From NCBI GenBank assembly GCA_023974075.1, contig JAMFTG010000538.1, positions 74,501-138,500 on the forward strand: 64,000 nucleotides of DNA, read 5' to 3'. Both the position numbers and the translations under genes were made by a program. Below the pieces are notes generated by a model. That model was given only the letters and a program-made list of their open reading frames with translations. It searched no databases and was not told the origin of the DNA. Below are positions 60,909 through 64,000 of this stretch, one piece after another. The number at the start of each line of letters is the position of its first letter. The first letter of the stretch is position 1. The stretch is from Chaenocephalus aceratus. Its lineage: Eukaryota; Chordata; Actinopteri; Perciformes; Channichthyidae.

Positions 60909-61874
60909 ATGGCAGTTTGTGATTTTGAGGCTATGTCAGTGAAACAAGGCTGTTTTGAAACTTTGACAGATTTATGCTTAAATTCTCTGAGAAAGTTACT
61001 GAAAGATACACTATTGTGTATAAAAGCTGACCACTACCATGAAGTACTTTGTTTTAGTAGATTTCGTCAAGCATATACACTTTTGTGTTTAAAAAGCTGA
61101 AAAGTAGATAATGAAGTAGACTTTGTGTCCGTAGATTTCGTTAAGATTCTGACTTTTAAGGGCAGTTTGTGATTTTAGAGGCTATGTCAGTGAAACAAGG
61201 CTGTTTTGAAACATTTGAAAGATGTATGCTTAACTCTCTCAAAAAGTTACTGAAAGATACACTTTTCTTTTTAAAAGCTGACCACTACCATGAAAGTACT
61301 TTGTATTAGTAGATTTCGTCAAGCATCTGACTCTTAATGGCAATTTGTGATTTTTTGGCTATGTCAGTAAAACAAGGCTGTTTTGAAACATTTGACAGAT
61401 TTATGCATACATTCTTTGATAAAATTACTGAAAGATACACTTTTGTGTTTAAAAGCTGAAAAGTAGATAATGAAGTAGACTTTGTGTCCATAGATTTCGT
61501 TAAGATTCTGACTCTTAATGGCAGTTTGTGATTTTAGAGGCTATGTCAGTGAAACAAGGCTGTTTTGAAACATTTGAAAGATGTATGCTTAACTCTCTCA
61601 AAAAGTTACTGAAAGATATACTTTTCTTTTTAAAAGCTGACCACTACCATGAAAGTACTCTGTTTTATTAGATTCCGTAAAGCATCTGACTCTTAATGGC
61701 AGTTTGTGATTCTGAGGCTATTTCAGTGAAAAAAGGCTGTTTTGAACATTTGACAGATTTATGCTTAATTCTCTGAGAATTTTAATGAAAGATACACTTT
61801 TGTGTTTAAAATCTGAAAAGTAGATAATGAAGTAGACTTTGTGTCCGTAGATTTCGTTAAGATTCTGACTCTTA
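60909..61874. repeat. Higher-order repeat unit 4 (966 bp)
   Basis: Shares the long-monomer variant ATGCTTAAATTC with unit 2; its fourth monomer is Y-type as in units 1 and 3. Confidence 0.85.
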
Positions 61875-64000
61875 ATGGCAGTTTGTGATTTTGAGGTTAT
61901 GTCAGTGAAACAAGGCTGTTTTGAAACTTTGACAGATTTATGCTTAAATTCTCTGAGAAAGTTACTGAAAGATACACTATTGTGTATAAAAGCTGACCAC
62001 TACCATGAAGTACTTTGTTTTAGTAGATTTCGTCAAGCATATACACCTTTGTATTCAAAAGCTGAAAAGTAGATAATGAAGTAGACTTTGTGTCCGTAGA
62101 TTTCGTTAAGAATCTGACTCTTAATGATAGTTTGTGATTTTGAGGCTATGTCAGTGAAACAAGGCTGTTTTGAACATTAGATGTATGCTTAAATTCTCTG
62201 AGAAAGTTACTGAAAGATAGACTATTGTGTATAATAGCTGACCACTACCATGAAAGTACTCTGTTTTTATTCGATTCCATAAAGCATCTGACTCTTAAGG
62301 GCAGTTTTGTGATTTTGAGTCTATTTCAGTGAAACAAGGCTGTTTTGAACATTTGACAGATTTATGCTTAAATTCTCTAAGAAAGTTACTGAAAGATACA
62401 CTTTGTGTTTAAAAAGCTGAAAAGTAGATAATGAAGTAGACTTTGTGTCCTTAGATTTCGCTAAGATTCTGACTCTTAATGGCAGTTTGTGATTTTAGAG
62501 GCTATGTCAGTGAAACAAGGCTGTTTTGAAACATTTAAAAGATGTATGCTTAACTCTCTCAAAAATGTACTGAAAGATACACTTTTCTTTTTAAAAGCTG
62601 ACCACTACCATGAAAGTACTCTGTTTTATTCGATTCCGTAAAGCATCTGACTCTTAATAGCAGTTTGTGATTTTGAGGCTATTTCAGTGAAACAAGGCTG
62701 TTTTGAACATTTGACAGATTTATGCTTACATTCTCTGAGAAAGTTACTGAAAGATACACTTTTGTGTATAAAAGCTGACCACTACCATGAAGTACTTTGT
62801 TTTAGTAGATTTCGTCAAGCATATACACTTTTGTGTTTAAAAAGCTGAAAAGTAGATAATGAAGTAGACTTTGTGTCCGTAGATTTCGTTAAGATTCTGA
62901 CTCTTAATGGCAGTTTGTGATTTTAGAGGCTATGTCAGTGAAACAAGGCTGTTTTGAAACATTTGAAAGATGTATGCTTAACTCTCTCAAAAAGTTACTG
63001 AAAGATACACTTTTCTTTTTAAAAGCTGACCACTACCATGAAAGTACTTTGTATTAGTAGATTTCGTCAAGCATCTGACTCTTAATGGCAATTTGTGATT
63101 TTTTGGCTATGTCAGTAAAACAAGGCTGTTTTGAAACATTTGACAGATTTATGCATACATTCTCTGATAAAATTACTGAAGATACACTTTGTGTTTAAAA
63201 AGCTGAAAAGTAGATAATGAAGTAGACTTTGTGTCCATAGATTTCGTTAAGATTCTGACTCTTAATGGCAGTTTGTGATTTTAGAGACTATGTCAGTGAA
63301 ACAAGGCTGTTTTGAAACATTTGAAAGATGTATGCTTAACTCTCTCAAAAGTTACTGAAAGATATACTTTTCTTTTTAAAAGCTGACCACTACCATGAAA
63401 GTACTCTGTTTTATTAGATTCCGTAAAGCATCTGACTCTTAATGGCAGTTTGTGATTCTGAGGCTATTTCAGTGAAAAAAGGCTGTTTTGAACATTTGAC
63501 AGATTTATGCTTAATTCTCTGAGAATTTTAATGAAAGATACACTTTTGTGTTTAAAAGCTGAAAAGTAGATAATGAAGTAGACTTTGTGTCCTTAGATTT
63601 CGTTAAGATTCTGACTCTTAATGGCAGTTTGTGATTTAGAGGCTATGTCAGTGAAACAAGGCTGTTTTGAAACATTTGAAAGATTTATGCTTAACTCTCT
63701 CAAAAAGTTACTGAAAGATACACTTTTATTTTTAAAAGCTGACTACTACCATGAAAGTACTCTGTTTTATTAGATTCCGTAAAGCATCTGACTCTTAAGG
63801 GCAGTTTTGTGATTTTGAGGCTATTTCAGTGAAACAAGGCTGTTTTGAACATTTGAAAGATTTATGCTTAACTCTCTCAAAAGTTACTGAAAGATACACT
63901 TTTCTTTTTAAAAGCTCACCACTACCATGAAAGTACTCCGTTTTATTAGATTCCGTAAAGCATCTGACTCTTAAGGGCAGTTTGTGATTTTGAGGCTATT

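Larger units (their letters stand above)
54625..64000. repeat. Satellite array with higher-order structure, runs off window
   Basis: Monomers start near TTAATGGCAGTTTGTGATTT and share GGCTATGTCAGTGAAACAAG and AAGTTACTGAAAGATACAC. Two alternating types of about 178 and 182 bp differ in the last third: the Y type has GACCACTACCATGAAGTAC, the Z type has AAAAGTAGATAATGAAGTAG. A 250 bp type carries the Y then the Z ending in series. Y and Z endings are diverged versions of each other. The left edge (54625-54860) is the most degraded. No gene is evident; the recurring 63-65 codon frames follow from repetition. Confidence 0.93.

Noticed and set aside
58003..62072. Recurrent 63-65 codon frame (starting MAVCDFEAMSVKQ) in the long satellite monomers
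   Set aside because: The frame is kept because copies are near-identical; it has no domain, splice or promoter context, and more diverged monomers lose it.

Overview
This window is eukaryotic, almost certainly from a ray-finned (teleost) fish. The genes are split by GT-AG introns. There are long CA microsatellites and a dense mix of L2-like LINEs, hAT elements, DIRS/Ngaro tyrosine-recombinase retroelements and a solo LTR, as is typical of teleosts. No bacterial or phage features, CRISPR arrays, rRNA or tRNA genes were seen.

Three related minus-strand genes encode type I membrane proteins with this layout: signal peptide, V-like Ig domain, second Ig domain, Thr/Ser-rich stalk, transmembrane helix, short tail. 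Copy A (143-4407, continuing off the left edge) looks intact. Copy B (8466-16725) is a wrecked pseudogene: nonsense codon, lost splice sites, and a 4.3 kb insertion in the stalk exon. Copy C (48792-52075) is the near-identical sister of B and keeps all splice sites, but its transmembrane exon and tail exon are out of phase as read here. Comparing B with C gives clean empty-site/filled-site pairs for several insertions.

Between B and C lies a tandem array (about 21058-47920) of roughly 3.7 kb units. Each unit carries exon remnants of one plus-strand gene whose C-terminal part resembles the teleost SAMD3-like multicopy family (recalled from memory, not searched). Each also carries an antisense L2 fragment in an intron, and a 17 bp minisatellite grown inside the coding exon that breaks the frame. 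All copies look like pseudogenes. The sixth full copy is split by a 5.25 kb Ngaro-like element (41002-46255) with split direct repeats A1...B1-A2...B2, a frameshifted tyrosine recombinase and a probable RNase H remnant.

A 5'-truncated L2-like LINE (17716-20196) with a nearly open reverse transcriptase lies left of the array. A roughly 103 bp repeat block occurs upstream of Ig copies B and C and in every full array unit, suggesting shared ancestry of the flanks.

From about 54625 to the right edge is a satellite array. Its monomers are about 180 bp in two alternating types plus a 250 bp composite type. They form a five-monomer higher-order repeat of about 967 bp, itself doubled into a roughly 1.94 kb period. 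The array runs off the window.
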